Shown one piece after another: positions 13,801-25,904 of a stretch of 64,000 nucleotides of DNA. The DNA lies in contig NC_134028.1 in assembly GCF_964204645.1 (NCBI RefSeq), forward strand, positions 23,720,153 through 23,784,152, given 5' to 3'. This stretch comes from Tubulanus polymorphus (Eukaryota; Nemertea; Palaeonemertea; Tubulaniformes; Tubulanidae). The notes under the pieces are model-generated. The model was given only the letters and a program-made list of their open reading frames with translations, was not told the DNA's origin and made no database searches. The position numbers and the translations under genes are program-made. The first letter of the stretch is position 1. Each line of letters begins with the position of its first letter.

Positions 13801-16800
13801 ACTATTGAGGCAGTTAGAAAATTAATCTAACAATATTAGATGAAGTACATATTGCTTATGTTATGTTTTCTGTTATTATCAATAGATGTCACTGTGGTAG
13901 TGATGCCATCATTCCTCGGAATGTGTTGATACGATCGATGTCTATATTTCAGGTGGTGATTGGGAAACTATTCTACGCACTGAAGATCCGGGAATGAGTG
14001 CTGTGATCAGCTTCTCCAATCTGAAACCTAACACTAACTATACATTCCGCGTGATCGCAATAAACGACCATGGAATCAGCGCACCTAGTCTCGGCGCATA
14101 CAGTCTCAATACACCAGGTACCTATATACCTATAACATACCCTCTGATACCCTCATTGCCTCTCTTCACTCAGGAGTAATTAGGGGGTTACCAGTCCTCG
14201 TAGATGAGTGTTGAGTGTCTCCTGGGAGATGACTGTTGAGAGCTGCACGTTTGGGGTAATAACTTAAGAGCAAAAATATGAGTGTCATTAATTGTAGTTA
14301 TGGACACTGTGTATACTCCTAAACATCATTAGGAAATGTATGTCCAAGGTCTTGATACCCAGTTATTTACTAAATCAGTCTCTCCTGATGTGGCCGAGAA
14401 TTCAATATCCTATTACCATCACTAAAGACATCCTCCTTAAGGTTTTAACAGTAAAACAAATGGTTTTCATTTAATAATGTTGACTATTTTCGGGTATTTT
14501 TCTGCACCTACCGAAGACTGCTTTGCAATTGAGCTATTTCGATGTAAGATATGAAATTTGTTTATCGTATATGTAATATACATAAATTACTATATCAAAC
14601 ATGTTCTATATTTATGAAAGTTCCTATATAGTTGCGTATGCCGGCCTTTTGTCTACTAATGTGCATTGAATTCATAAGTGTCCGTCATCAAAATATTTAA
14701 CCTTTGAATGCTAATATGTGTTTACAATGGCATTATAAATGATATGCAATTTCGATCACTTTGTTGACATCAGTTTTTGTCTAGTTTGCATAATAAAGGA
14801 TGAAGCTTGATCGAGCAATAGCTCTTCTCAGTCATTAGGTTACTGGGTTACCAGCAGTATTGCATGTTCAACTAATAACGTACGAATTGACTTGATATTA
14901 ACCTATTATAATACAATATACCAATCTTATATAGTTTATTGTTAAAATCGACAAAACTCGTTAATCAACACTCACGCATAGATTTCATTTGTCCTTTGTA
15001 TTGATATTTTTATTGATTGCCAATTAGGAAAAGAAAGGCAAAATATTCTGTTAAAGCCGCAGATGGCCTTTAGTAATAGATTGATTAAGTTTCAGATAAA
15101 AACATACCTAATCAATCCCTTAAAGGTTTTGTGTGTATGAAAACCCAAGGAAAATTCACTCAATCCAGAAAAATCGGAGATTTTAAGGCAAATGTTAGAA
15201 AAAATTCTATTTTAATAATTGCAGATTTCAAGCAAGTTCCGTTCTATCAACAATGGTGGTTTTTGATTATCGTCGCTTTGACGGCGCTGATCGTGATTAT
15301 AATTATAGTTTCCGTGCTCGTCATAACCGGACGAAATAAACGACACAAAGGTTTGTTTCATATTCACTGGATTTTGAATAGCGGCTGCGGGGAGGTCGAG
15401 ATACCGAAATACAATAATCAGGGTGTTCACTTACTTGGAAATCAGGGAAAAGCTAGGGAATTTTCATTTCTTTAAGATAGTCAAAAAATCTATATCTTAC
15501 GTATTTGACTGTGTTAATTGATTGGATCCTTAGCACATCGAGTCAGGGAAAACAACGTGCATAGTCGAGGAAAAAGTGAGTCAAATAACCCTGATAATAT
15601 GTTTTGATTTTTTTTTTTTGCCAGCTAAACAAAAGAAGCTCGGGATGTATCCACGCATCGAGGACGGTGGATTTTCCACGTTTCAGATGGATCGAACCCG
15701 GCGTACAAGTGGAAGTACAATGCCTAATGGTACTTTAACGAGACCACCTCCTAAATATCCTAAGTACGTAACACAGTATAGTATAGTATAGTAGTGGTAG
15801 TAGTAGTAGTAGTTAGATACATGAGTTAAATTTGACCCTTTCATCCTTATTGCATTCTACATTGCGATCGCCTGTTGTCGCAAATCTGCAAATTTAGATT
15901 TAGTTCAGGGCCCGAAACATAGAAATCTTTACATAAAAGGGGTTTTTAGTGAAAAGTTTGTCGGAAATAGTAACACCTGAATAAAGTTGAATGTATTGTT
16001 AATGTTATATATCGTATTGTTTATAATGCAGAAGAAAACTTTTCTGGGGGCATGAAATTGCTATAGCACCCTCGGTACCGGTCAACTCAATTTTACGGAA
16101 ATTTCCCAGATTCTTTTTGTCATGGGATTGAAAATGAACTACCAGTAATTTTGAAGTTTGAAATTTAACCGAAAACTTTTGTTCTCTTCGATGATAGGCC
16201 GCCGAAGTCTAAATCAGGTTTATCGACGTATTCCGATGAAGATGATAATTACGCGAAACCACCGATATCATCGCACGGCAGTCACTGCAGCAGTATTACC
16301 GAAAAAATATCAGATATCGATTCAGATTCACAAGTAAGAGTTAACTATAAACATCTGTTCATAAGAGTACAAAAGTATTGTCACTATACAGTACAAAAAT
16401 ATACAGTGTAGATTGTTTACACGTTTGCATAACAATGGTATTATTGATCTAACTGTACAGTCACCTTTTTGCTTTTTGCTTGAACTATGAAAGCCTTTAA
16501 ACAACTGTTAGGTAATAAGTCAGTTTTGAAAATGGAAAATGGAAAAAACACCCACAGTTTGATGATTAAACTAACTGAATTTATTCTGACATTTTGGAAG
16601 TTTTGACTAAACTTCATCATCAGAGATACGAAAATGATAAACAGACATCAACTTTGGGTTATTTTCATTAACTCTGAAATATTGAGATTAATATCAGTTT
16701 ACCAGTTACCCAGAGAACTTTTGTAGTTTCTTTCGACTTTGGCTCATATTTTCACTTGTCCATAAGAATAAATCGGTTGTGTTTCTGAACGCTTCCTTAT

Positions 16801-17086
16801 GACTCAAATCTTTAGGAAAACGACACGGTGATCATTGTTACATTTCGTATTTCAGATTAGCGACAGCGAACCGGACGAAAAGGGCGCGTACGCGTTCACG
16901 AATCCGTACGTAACGCGCGAGTCGATTCGAAAATCGTGGAAAGACAAAACACCGGCGCAAGCGTACAGTTACACGGACAGCGAACCGGATAATTACGCGG
17001 CTAGCGTCAATATCGGACGGCCGATGAACTTACAGAACGTCGCCGGATCGCGAGCTCCTCTCACCGGATTCTCTTCGTTCGTATAG
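1..17086 (+). CDS. sdk: Sidekick-type cell adhesion protein, 3' part of gene (Ig, FN3, TM, PDZ-binding tail)
   Basis: Sidekicks are homophilic immunoglobulin-superfamily adhesion proteins of synapses and cell junctions. The window enters the gene inside the Ig region and runs to the stop codon at 17084-17086. I can place 28 coding exons with GT..AG borders. Every junction keeps phase except that 9681 cannot join 11086 in frame (see the FN3 entry and findings). Domain order is Ig repeats, FN3 repeats, one transmembrane helix (exon 15225-15350) and a cytoplasmic tail ending GFSSFV. That hexapeptide is the conserved Sidekick C-terminus, known to bind PDZ domains of MAGI scaffolds, and is the strongest evidence for the family. 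Coding exons are visibly GC-richer than introns. The 5' end, signal peptide and first Ig domains lie outside the window. Sidekick identity is near certain; which paralogue cannot be said. Confidence 0.94.
7246..7640. repeat. inverted-repeat (MITE-like) element in sdk intron
   Basis: The left end (7246-7275) contains CCAGTTCCACAGTTGTGAGTT. The right end (7610-7640) contains the complement, AACTCAGAACTGTGGAACTGG. The interior repeats a CGATGTG/CACATCG word several times. Related ends occur at 10218-10240, 26664-26745 and in the lectin 3' flanks (about 51388-51410), so this is a dispersed family. No coding capacity. The exact borders and target duplication are not certain. Confidence 0.55.
8885..8965. 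repeat. about 21-bp minisatellite
   Basis: Roughly four tandem copies of a unit like ATGTATTTGATCCATGGCT in the sdk intron just upstream of exon 9000-9103. It ends about 35 bp before the acceptor, so length variation could affect splicing there; that is only a possibility. Confidence 0.7.
12270..12540. repeat. tRNA-derived SINE-like fragments
   Basis: On the minus strand near 12285-12365 there is an A-box-like stretch ending GGCAGTGG and, downstream, a B-box-like GTTTGAATCC. On the plus strand near 12518-12530 a second B-box-like GGGTTCAAATCCC occurs. Spacing resembles tRNA-derived SINEs, but cloverleaf pairing is not evident and borders are unclear. Confidence 0.3.
15225..17086 (+). other. 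sdk: sdk transmembrane and cytoplasmic exons
   Basis: Exon 15225-15350 encodes the juxtamembrane PFYQQWWF followed by about 24 aliphatic residues and a basic stop-transfer (GRNKRHK), as in Sidekick. Exons 15625-15763, 16198-16333 and 16856-17086 encode a Ser/Pro/Asp-rich tail with two DSEPD/DSEPDN acidic repeats, ending GFSSFV just before TAG. Junction phases are 1, 2 and 0 and all fit. Intron 14118-15224 is AT-rich and shows no exon. Confidence 0.93.
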
Positions 17087-17628
17087 CCAGCGCTCCGTGC
17101 AATAATCATTACATGAAATTATTACGTTAAAGTATTACTTGAACTCAGATGCGCGCCTTGATTTCTCCACCATATCACCGAGGATTATTCACGACAGAAC
17201 GATATGACCGGATATGTAATTTTTTTTTTTTGTATTTTAAGAACGGAGATTTGTTGCTGATCCGTTCGAACGTAGGGCAACCTTTTCCTACCGAGTATCT
17301 GGTCACACCAGAGATCTGTAAATCATTAGAAGTAGATCTTTCGAAATCCTTTTTATAAACGCTGGAATATCTATTGGATTATGAATGAATGAACAGTAGT
17401 AAAAATGGGAGATTTTTCCAGTCTGTTATTAAAACGGTGCCCTAAATCTTAAATTCTCTAGGATAAACACGTAAATCGATTGAACTGGATAATTCAATCA
17501 GATTGATAAGATTTGAAAGACCCACTATATACATACAATTAATAATTTAATAAAACTTAGTGTTCAATGTTTAGTTCTATAAGGTGCTATTGTTGTTTCG
17601 TCATATATTTTTTGATATTATGAATATA

Positions 17629-17670
<42 letters not shown>

Positions 17671-20600
17671 CGTGTTTTGTGTTTACCGGTAATTATTATC
17701 ATCATTATCATCTACACTTTTATCATGTATAATATATCATGTAATTATTTTGTGTTTTTTTTTTTGTAATAATTCGAATGAATCGTCTGAATGATTCATC
17801 ATTAAATGATTTTATGTATGATCTACGATGGCGATTCCAGACCCGGTTGAACAGTTCTCAGCGAGTCAATTTGTTTATTTTCGATTTTAAATCGGAAGTT
17901 TTATTTGAGATCTGTAGAACAGGGTCGAGTGGAGAGCTGTATTTCACTAGAGAGATTCGTTTTATAAGCGCAGTCATTATATTGTAAATTTATCTCATTT
18001 TATCTACACAATTTAGTGTCCAAAACGAAGAATAGAATTTCTTCGTTTAATTAATAGTAAGATTTTAAAGAGCTTGAAAATGATTGTGAAATTTTATTCC
18101 CCTCGACTATGCGTAACAACATTGTATATTTTTTTCTGATAGCAGCTGTTGTGGTCGGTTGATACTGCTTCATTAAGCCTATGACAGACGAATTGATTTT
18201 CCGCTGATTTGTGCCTATATACAGCTCGCCCTGTCTGTCACAAAGCTGGTGTGTGAAATCGCATTATTTTGCCATCAATATACCTGATAATACATGCGTT
18301 CATATAATATGGATCATGTTTATTGAATTTTCATTCTTATTTCATTCGTCCGATGTTAGCGCTTTTAAATTGGCCCCATTTTGCTTTCACGTGACAAATC
18401 CTTGAAGTTCTGAATTCTAATGATTTCATTTTATGTTAATGAAGTATCATGTTTTAAATTCGTCAAGTGAGTGTTGTAGCTCTGAAACCATGAAGTAATC
18501 ATACCCTGCAACTTTCACAGTAAACGTGGCTTAACTAAGGTTGGGTTTGATTGAGTTTTATTGAGTTCGAGATTCAAAATCGATCGGTATGATAATTTGT
18601 CTAATGGCTTTTCCAACATTAGCCAATTCAATAATGTCGAAGAATTTTATGTAGGGAATCGGAAAATTGAGCGAGTTTTGAGTCGGTGAAAAGTGATCGT
18701 TGAAATAACAATAGGAATCGTTTGAACGTCCGATTGAGGTCTTACGACGAGCTTTCTGATCATCCTTCCATTTTCTTTGCCGTCCATCGCGTTGAATATT
18801 GTCGTTACTCACAAGCCTTGAATGATGATTAAAACATGACTGGGATTATTATTCGTATACAGCGTGGATTACGTATAGAATTATGAATAACAAATAAATA
18901 GATTTCACTTCTTTATTCACCATCCTCATTTCAATGTACATGAATAAGGCTGTATCGCCATATTTCATATTTGCATCATTCTCCGTTCGAATATAGCATT
19001 CCAGTTAAAATGTAAATTAAAATCTTCTGCGTTTCTGATGTTCACGATTAAAAACTGAAGAATTATTCGTTGAAATTATTTCGATTTCAGTTTCACGAAG
19101 TTGATAACGATTAAATTGCTGCATCGTTTATTTAAATGATTATTGAAAATTTATCATTTTGCTGCATGAATCTGAAAACGAAACTGAAAATTTTTTATCT
19201 GTTTATTTATTACGGCGTGAAAATGAATGAAAAAATGCAATGTTCGGTAAACATGTTTATGAATAAATTAAAACGTTTCTTATTATCCGCATTTGCGGAA
19301 TTAAAACTTGTAGAATGATGATTGTTGAAATACCGTATCGAGAACCCTCCTAAATCTGATTGCACCTCCCTCTAGTGGAATATCCCCACACTATTTAACC
19401 TTCCAACGATAAGTTATTGTTTGCAGTTACATATGTTATAAAATCTCATTGTACGTTGATGATGATTACATGATTTAGATGATAGTTTACTGTCCATACA
19501 CCCTGGTATTATATCATTCGTCACTAATGTGGCTCCCCCTGGTGTTGATGGATGGAAGCTGTAAGGTTACCATAATATGTAAATAGAAATGATTAATCAA
19601 ACGTGTACAGTTCCTGTTTTGTATATCTATTTTTCAAAATAAATTATTATGAAGATCTAGAGTATATATTTGTGGTTGTTATTTTTCGACGAATTATCTT
19701 TAAACTCAACAAGTACACATTTCATGGTGTTCGGTTCCAATTTGCCAAAATGATGCTTCAATTCGAAAATTCACGAAATCAACAAATTACAGCTGGGTTG
19801 TTTTATGTTAATTCATGTACACCGGAAAGTTTTCAGAACTATTTCAAATTTCAAGGCCCTTAGTTGTTAGAAAAATAATTTCATTCATTTTCAATCAGGA
19901 GGATTCGAACCGAACGGCATAGAGAATCGTCAGGATGTATTTGCATAATGTGCAGTTGGGCTGAGAAAAAAATATAGTAATTGAACTAAACGTGACTTAT
20001 GAGGGACGATGCTAAGCAACTATATGTGCCCATATCAACACCTGTTACACCTGTCAACACCTGTTCAGTCTGATGCCATCAGATTCGAAGGGTGTATACT
20101 GCCCTCGGTAATTCTATTGAATTGAATGCAGTTTCTAGACAATAATCAGTGAGATAACATATTTAACATTTATTACTATCATCTGGTGCAGAATGAAATG
20201 GAAGGAACGACACATTATAAGGATTTCTAATCGAAACTGCAATGCATCAGTACATGTATTATAGTTTCTGGTCGTGTTAACTAAATAACCAGTAGGCCTA
20301 TTATGCTTTGAAACCACTAATTAAGTCTAAACTGTGTATTTTTGGGTCTGATTTCAAGTTGTGGAGTTGAGCTCCAGGCCTGCATTAGCCTCTGTTCCTT
20401 TTCGAGGAAACTCCTTCAGGAAAAATCCCTCGAAGGAGACCTCCACTGCCAGTGTCTAAAAAACTGTTGTCAATCAGAATTCCGTTCTTTAGAAAATTAA
20501 TTCTATTTCTAAATGGTTACTGAGCGTTTAAGAGTAAGGAGGTGGGCGTGTGATAGTATGTAGTAATAATGGTAAAAATAGTAACCACCTGTCTCATGTT

Positions 20601-20700
20601 AATTACTATGCGTAAGAATCACACACTTTGGCGGCAATTTGCGTTCACGTAGGTGCTTCCTGAAGTTATTTTTGAGACGAGCGGTGACGTATCTCAACCG
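17087..20700. other. sdk 3' flank and intergenic region
   Basis: AT-rich sequence after the sdk stop. It contains a (TA)n run at about 17633-17668 and several AATAAA-type motifs (for example near 17550), one of which may end the sdk transcript. Open frames here are short, biased and unconserved-looking. At about 19885-19915 there is a GGTTCGAATCC-like B-box on the minus strand, probably a decayed tRNA-derived repeat. No gene recognised. Confidence 0.6.
17633..17668. repeat. (TA)n microsatellite
   Basis: About 17 uninterrupted TA units in the sdk 3' flank. Confidence 0.95.
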
Positions 20701-20701
20701 A

Positions 20702-20710
20702 TATATAAAA
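20702..20710 (+). promoter_or_regulatory. candidate TATA box for the Ras-like gene
   Basis: A TATATAAAA match sits about 620 bp upstream of the GTPase start codon. A polypyrimidine tract and acceptor (GTTTCAG, about 21285-21292) precede the ATG, so a 5'-UTR intron between this promoter and 21293 would fit. Inference only. Confidence 0.35.
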
Positions 20711-21325
20711 AGAGCGTTTTACATCGCTATCAAACGTATTTCTCGTTCACTCGTCTCATCGTACGTATCTAGAAGGTTTCGGGGCCCGGTTTATACCGCG
20801 GATAGCCATCGGCTCGTGGAGACCGGTCCTTCGTTGTATCAATGATTATTTAATTACGTAACTTACATATTCTGTAGATCTTAAATTTCATTTCATCTTT
20901 GTGAACTTTTGACAGTTTTTTCAGACGATATTGATGAATATTCTACACCGACAATTTCATTAGGAAAACGTTATTACATATTTTGAAAAAAAAAATAACC
21001 AATACTTGATAAGTGATAAATTGAAATAAAAGTTTTTTTAGTCATTTGCGGATTGAAAATTTCCAAAACGTACATTGGATCGCATAGTGAAACTGGAAAG
21101 TGCGAAACTCGTGCTCGAGCATCAATGAGCCTGTCATTTTTCAAATTGAAAGAAAGGGATATGAAACTTCAGTTGAACCTGGCGTTATCAAACGACCCGC
21201 GCTTCAGTGTCAGATATGCGCAGTTCCTGAGTATTCTCAGGTAAACCGCGGAACCGGTCCCACTTGAATCTCTAAGTTCTATCGTTTCAGCGGTTTCAAA
21301 ATCCCCGTCGATTGTCAGGTAAAGA

Positions 21326-21937
21326 ATGAGCCACAGTTACAACAAAAAGAGCTTCCAATGCCGTCGTGATACGCAGAAGAACAGCTATCGGATTGTTTTT
21401 ATGGGCGGTAAGGGCGTTGGGAAGACGGCCATTATCAAACGACATATACACAACGTGTTTCCGGTGCGACATGTACCGACCGTAGAAGATCTTTATCGCG
21501 TGGTGATGAAAACTAAAGATGACGGAACGAGGATGACGCTGGACATCCTGGACACAAGCGGCGACGGTCAGTTCCCGGCTATGCGTGCGTTGGCAATCCG
21601 CCAGAGTGACGCGTTCGTCCTTGTGTGCGCCGTCAATGACGAAGAAGACGTTATCATGACGTCATATGCGGAAGTAGCAAAACTTCGACAGACGATTATC
21701 GATATTCGCGGCAAAACGGTTCCGATTATCGTCGTCGCCAATAAAAATGATGATAATCATTGGTTCGATAATCTGGTGACATTCGAAGCGACAGTATTGA
21801 TCGACTGGAACAACACTTTTCTCACGTGTTCGGCGAAGGAAAATTTGAACATTTCGAAGATATTTGAAGAAGTCGCTTCGCAAATCAAAAAAGCTACGTT
21901 ACGTTGTGATGATGTGGAAACTGTTTATGAAGGCTAG
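21326..21937 (+). CDS. Ras-dva-like small GTPase
   Basis: A single-exon 203-residue Ras superfamily GTPase, a membrane-associated GDP/GTP switch. Visible motifs: P-loop GGKGVGKTA (about residues 27-35), switch I PTVEDLY, G3 DTSGDGQFPAMR, G4 NKND and G5 CSAKEN. The DTSG..FPAMR..SDAFVLVCAV pattern is typical of the Ras-dva/RasD-like branch. The residue matching catalytic Gln61 of Ras is Asp, so intrinsic GTP hydrolysis is probably altered. The protein ends VETVYEG with no CAAX box, so prenylation is not predicted, unlike most Ras-dva proteins. Two poly(A) signals follow (AATAAA at 21966 and about 22009). The exact subfamily is inferred. Confidence 0.85.
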   Translation: MSHSYNKKSFQCRRDTQKNSYRIVFMGGKGVGKTAIIKRHIHNVFPVRHVPTVEDLYRVVMKTKDDGTRMTLDILDTSGDGQFPAMRALAIRQSDAFVLVCAVNDEEDVIMTSYAEVAKLRQTIIDIRGKTVPIIVVANKNDDNHWFDNLVTFEATVLIDWNNTFLTCSAKENLNISKIFEEVASQIKKATLRCDDVETVYEG

Positions 21938-22228
21938 GCTCTTTGATTATATTTTTATGGATTTGAATAAACTTTACAGTGATGCCACTTAATGATGTAT
22001 TTTATAAGGAAATAAAAAAGTTGTATAGCTATCTAATATAATGAAATAGTTGCTTTGAAGACACTAGAAATTTTGTTTTTTTCTGTATCTAGGAAAATTG
22101 AACAAAATACTGCAATCTGCAACGGACTCAAGATTCCAAGTTTTCATACCCTTTTACTATAGCAACGCAGAAAGTTGCTTGACAACGGGTTGCTGAACAA
22201 CTACCGACATATAAAACAACTAATAAAA

Positions 22229-23074
22229 ATGAAGGGTATACTTGTAATTTTATGCGCTTATGGCTTACTTGTCGGTGCCCATGGAAATGCGTCGTATTTC
22301 AAGAGATACAGCCCACCCCGACATTCAAGGTGCGTTTACACACGAATTTCACCCAAGGCCGGGTACTGTTTATGGGAGAAAATGCCATATTCTAGTATTT
22401 GCGTCAGTAGGCCTAGCCAACGTACATCTCGTGACAAGTAAATAATCATATCCCCTGGTAGCCATAAACATTGTAATGTACAAACAATACGGGACATTAG
22501 CGTAGCGTGAACGTATAGGACTGGGAGTGGGAGATTTAGCTCCGAATGTTTTTTTTTTAATGAAAATTCAGCTTCGTATTAGGCACTAGATTTCGTATCA
22601 CACGACACGAGTTTCCTGTCAGTTCCATTGGCAGGAATCTCCAAGTTTAATCCAAAGCGAAAAAATATTCCACCGAAATGCATCTTTGTGGTCATTCTTA
22701 ACAAGATTTCGTATATTCGTATTGCACGAGTTTTCTATCAGTCCGTTGTCAGGAATGTTCAATGAGCAGCTGTTAGTTCCAAGGACGTCAATTTTCCACA
22801 ATTAAAGACAGACATCTTTTCTAAAATGTTGTTGTTTTTTTTTTAAGTATACATTGCTACCCTGATGATCGAAAATTGAAGCAAATGAACCAGTATGACT
22901 TTGCCGACGTTCTCCCTCGGTAAAACATTTTTTGGGTCAAATTCTGAAATATATCGATCGTTTTCCAGCGCCGTGATTTTTGATTGAACGTCAGCCTAAT
23001 AGTATATATAAATGCTTATCTCTATTCCTAGGAAGGCGACGGCACCGGCGCAGTTGAAATTGCATTACCGATAA
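22229..23074 (+). CDS. small secreted four-cysteine peptide, three exons, unrecognised
   Basis: Exons 22229-22437, 22848-22919 and 23032-23074 join in phases 2 and 2 to give 107 residues. The N-terminus is a signal peptide (MKGILVILCAYGLLVGAHG). The mature part has four Cys in the contexts RCVY, YCLW, ICVS and HCYP, and ends KLHYR. Exons 2 and 3 are too short to stand out as reading frames but have good borders (TTTTAAG acceptor, CG|GTAAAA donor, TTCCTAG acceptor). Even Cys number and small size suggest a disulfide-bonded hormone, toxin-like or antimicrobial peptide, but I do not recognise the family and assign no function. No canonical TATA box is placed correctly for this ATG. Confidence 0.6.
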
Positions 23075-24084
23075 TCAACCAGATGGTGTATTCAACGATT
23101 ACATCAATGAATGTATCATAATTATCAAATACATCTTATTAGCAAAGGAGGATTTCTTAGTTCGAGTCCAAACAACGTTTTTCTCTTTTATCGTAAAAAT
23201 TTTTGATCCTAAATATGTCTCATCATTTGAAAGGAGTAAAAGAGTAATTTCGACTACATGTACCAGATAGCTCGGCAATATATTCTGTAATTGTGAAAAT
23301 CGGTTACTGATCTTTATAGGCGCAAAGGCATAACATATTTTAAGATAGTAAAATGTCGCAATTAGAATGATAGATCACCACAATGATAAAAAAGCTAATT
23401 CCAATTCAGAAATGGTTTTTCATTTTCTGTGATTTCACTTTCTCATCTTCAACAAGCGATTCGGCCAAACTGGCCCGGGCGGATTTTCACACATAAATCA
23501 CTCACTTGCAGCTGAAATTAAAATGCTGTACTGAAATAAGCACATCACGCAATAGCCGAATAAACACTCTAATCCTGGACCACTGTGGATAATCGAAGAA
23601 CAATTCGAATTGACACGCAATAATTTGACCCGTGCTTGAATATGCAGGCCTGGTCCGATGTCGTTGGTCAGGCAAAATTTGGCCAGGGCCAAACGGGCTA
23701 GGGTCCATTTGGCACCCTTGTGAACGGTTTACCCGGGGGCCTAATCTGGCGCGAGCCTAAAACGCTCGTGTGATCGCGGTTTTTTGAAATAGCAACAAAG
23801 TGATCGTTGAAGTAGAAGCCGCGTGAGCAGCTGGTAATACAGCTGGCAAGCACTCAGCTCGTCTGCGATTTAACTGTATCGTTTGGGCTTGATCGGAACT
23901 GAAATAATCGGGTAAATGAAATTGTTCGTTTTTTGCTGAGGAAAATTAAAAGTAAACTGTAACTGTAGGATTTATGAATTATGATTATCAGACATGCATT
24001 AATTAGAGGAATAATTCTTATTCTGAGGGGCTTTGAAAGAAATTTTTGCTATTTTAGAATTTTTTTAGGTGTAGACAAAACGGA
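23075..24084. other. intergenic region
   Basis: No coding exon seen. At about 23455-23760 the sequence contains repeated GGCCAAA/GGCCAG words on both strands, probably a decayed repeat. Confidence 0.5.
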
Positions 24085-25689
24085 ATGATTTCTAGACGAG
24101 TTTTCATCTGTGTCGTCTGCTGGTTGGTTTTCATAATAATTTGTTTCATCCATCTGCAAAGAAATGACGGATTCAAAGGGAAAATCAGGACTATGTTTAG
24201 AAAAGCGGACCATCAAACGATCAAAGTGCCCGTCGTGTATAAAGATGAGGTGGCAATTGTAATCGAACAATTGAACTTGCCCGATCGTAGCGGTTGCAAA
24301 AAAGTACGTATTAGTCAATGTGTAATTTCGTCTCAAGCTCGTGTAGAATCGTTACGACGTATTGCGTAACCATTTCTTGAAAACAATCCGAACGGTTCTT
24401 TCTGAATCAGTGAAACTAAAAATCAATTCCGTTCATATACTAGTTGTCTACATTAAACATCTAAATTATAGATATTTTGTCCATGGCCATTCATCTTCGA
24501 AATTTTTTAGGAATGTTTTCCAGTGATGTATAGCTATAACGGATCCGGCGGGGCGGGGGAGGGGGCCAAGACTTGGCCTACATTTTTGAGGTACACGAAC
24601 AACATCAAATTAATTGAAAAAAATATCAAATCGAATTAAGTAAAAAATTGACCATTTTCTGACCAGCAATAGTGTTATTGTTATCGTGGCAAAGAATATG
24701 AGGCTAAGAGACCCGTAACACCGCCACTAGAATTAGATTTTAGTGCGATGCTGAAACCAAGGGATAGTTCTCGGAATTAGCACGACTGTAAGACCGATTA
24801 ATTTTTGCAGATACCTAAACGTTTTCATCAAACGTGGAACACAGAGAACATACCGGGAACGCAGGCGAAGTACATTGTGTCATGGATGAAATATCACCCT
24901 GATTGGGAGTATTGGTTTTGGACAGCTGACCAAATTGACGAGTTTGTCAACAGACGATACCCGAAATATATCGAAATGTTCCGTCGTTATCCGCAATATA
25001 TGCAACGCGCAGATTCGATGCGGTATTTTGTATTGTACGAGTTCGGAGGTGTGTATGCCGATCTGGACGTGTCAGCTTTGCGATCGTGGGAAGATCGGTT
25101 GACTAGTTCTCATACTCTACTCATTCCTGAAGATCACGAAGTACATACTGTAGTAGCACACGGTCTCGAATCTATAACGCTGAGCGCTATCATCATGTCC
25201 ACACCGGGGCATCGGTTCTTCGCGTATGTCATCAAAAGTCTTCCCGCGTTCGATAAGATAACTAAATCTGACGATCTATTGGGTAAGGCGGGTCCATTTA
25301 TGGTCACCAAAGCTTTAGAAAAATATAAAACCCTATTGAGCAATACTTCCACTACTGTGTCCGTTTGCGACTCGGTTTTTGTTCCATCTCACAATAGATT
25401 TAATCCGGACTTCGATCCCGCTGTTAATTTTCGAAAAAAGTGCTTCGGTCAAGAAAAATATTCGAAACCGCCAACGCGAAAGCAAAAGATTTGCGCTTAC
25501 TTAAAAGCCCAAAATTTCAAAAATAGACCCGTCCCCAAGTCAGCATATACAAATCATGCATTCGTTCATTCATACATGTATAGCTTTAAAGATCGTACAC
25601 GAATAAACATCAAAACAATTATAGGTGACAAGTTCGTGAACGTAACGGAGAAATACATGGAATTGGACGGTCCGAATCCGGATTTTTAA
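24085..25689 (+). CDS. type II Golgi glycosyltransferase with DXD motif (GT32 / alpha-1,4-GlcNAc- or Gal-transferase-like)
   Basis: Two exons, 24085-24303 and 24811-25689, join in phase 0 (GCKK then IPKRFHQTW) to give 365 residues. Residues about 8-25 are a signal anchor (FICVVCWLVFIIICFIHL), so the protein is predicted to be a type II Golgi membrane enzyme. IPKRFHQTW (about 74), the WYFW-like dipeptide region, RADSMRYFVLYEFGG and the metal-binding DLD (about 157-159) match the Gly_transf_sug family of sugar-nucleotide transferases, which includes alpha-1,4-GlcNAc and alpha-1,4-galactosyltransferases. The acceptor and donor sugar cannot be read from sequence. The start was chosen as the first ATG before the anchor. 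A poly(A) signal lies at 25814. Confidence 0.9.
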
Positions 25690-25872
25690 GTTAGCGGTCG
25701 TTATTACTTACAGCGTTTCACAAAAACATTCACAATTGGTATGATTATGCAGAAATGGAGTTATACGTATTATTAATTGTTTTTGTTCCTTGTAGCGTTT
25801 GTAAGGAAATGTGAATAAAATACGAATAGATTCAATTCTTCAGAACATAGACTTTTACAGAAAATCAATGTC

Positions 25873-25904
25873 GTCCATCCATCCATCCATCCATCCATCC
25901 ATCG
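25873..25904. repeat. (ATCC)n microsatellite
   Basis: About seven tandem CATC units downstream of the glycosyltransferase poly(A) signal. Confidence 0.9.

Larger units (their letters stand above)
2265..14117 (+). other. sdk: sdk fibronectin type III exons
   Basis: Exons: 2265-2405, 2642-2830, 3167-3579, 3926-4235, 4535-5097, 5486-5714, 5800-5915, 6394-6586, 6960-7154, 7971-8072, 8265-8466, 9000-9103, 9215-9285, 9450-9681, 11086-11311, 12039-12154, 12586-12799, 12923-13060, 13347-13634 and 13953-14117. Most FN3 modules split between an N-terminal half (PP..., core W) and a C-terminal half (Y..V.A.N..G). Counting N-halves gives 13 FN3 domains, the usual Sidekick number. There are 14 C-halves, because 9450-9681 and 11086-11311 are both C-halves starting in phase 0 and ending in phase 1, with no N-half between them. 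I read these as alternatives. Introns hold repeats listed separately; elsewhere I see nothing. Confidence 0.9.

Noticed and set aside
19885-19960. tRNA-like B-box on the minus strand (GGTTCGAATCC)
   Set aside because: Acceptor stem and anticodon arm do not pair; probably a SINE relic and not a tRNA gene.
20639-20845. Basic 68-residue plus-strand frame
   Set aside because: It overlaps a TATA-like box and has Arg-rich low-information content; more likely promoter or 5'-UTR of the GTPase gene.
22207-22217. TATAAAA just upstream of the secreted peptide ATG
   Set aside because: Only about 13-19 bp before the ATG; transcription from it would start after the start codon.
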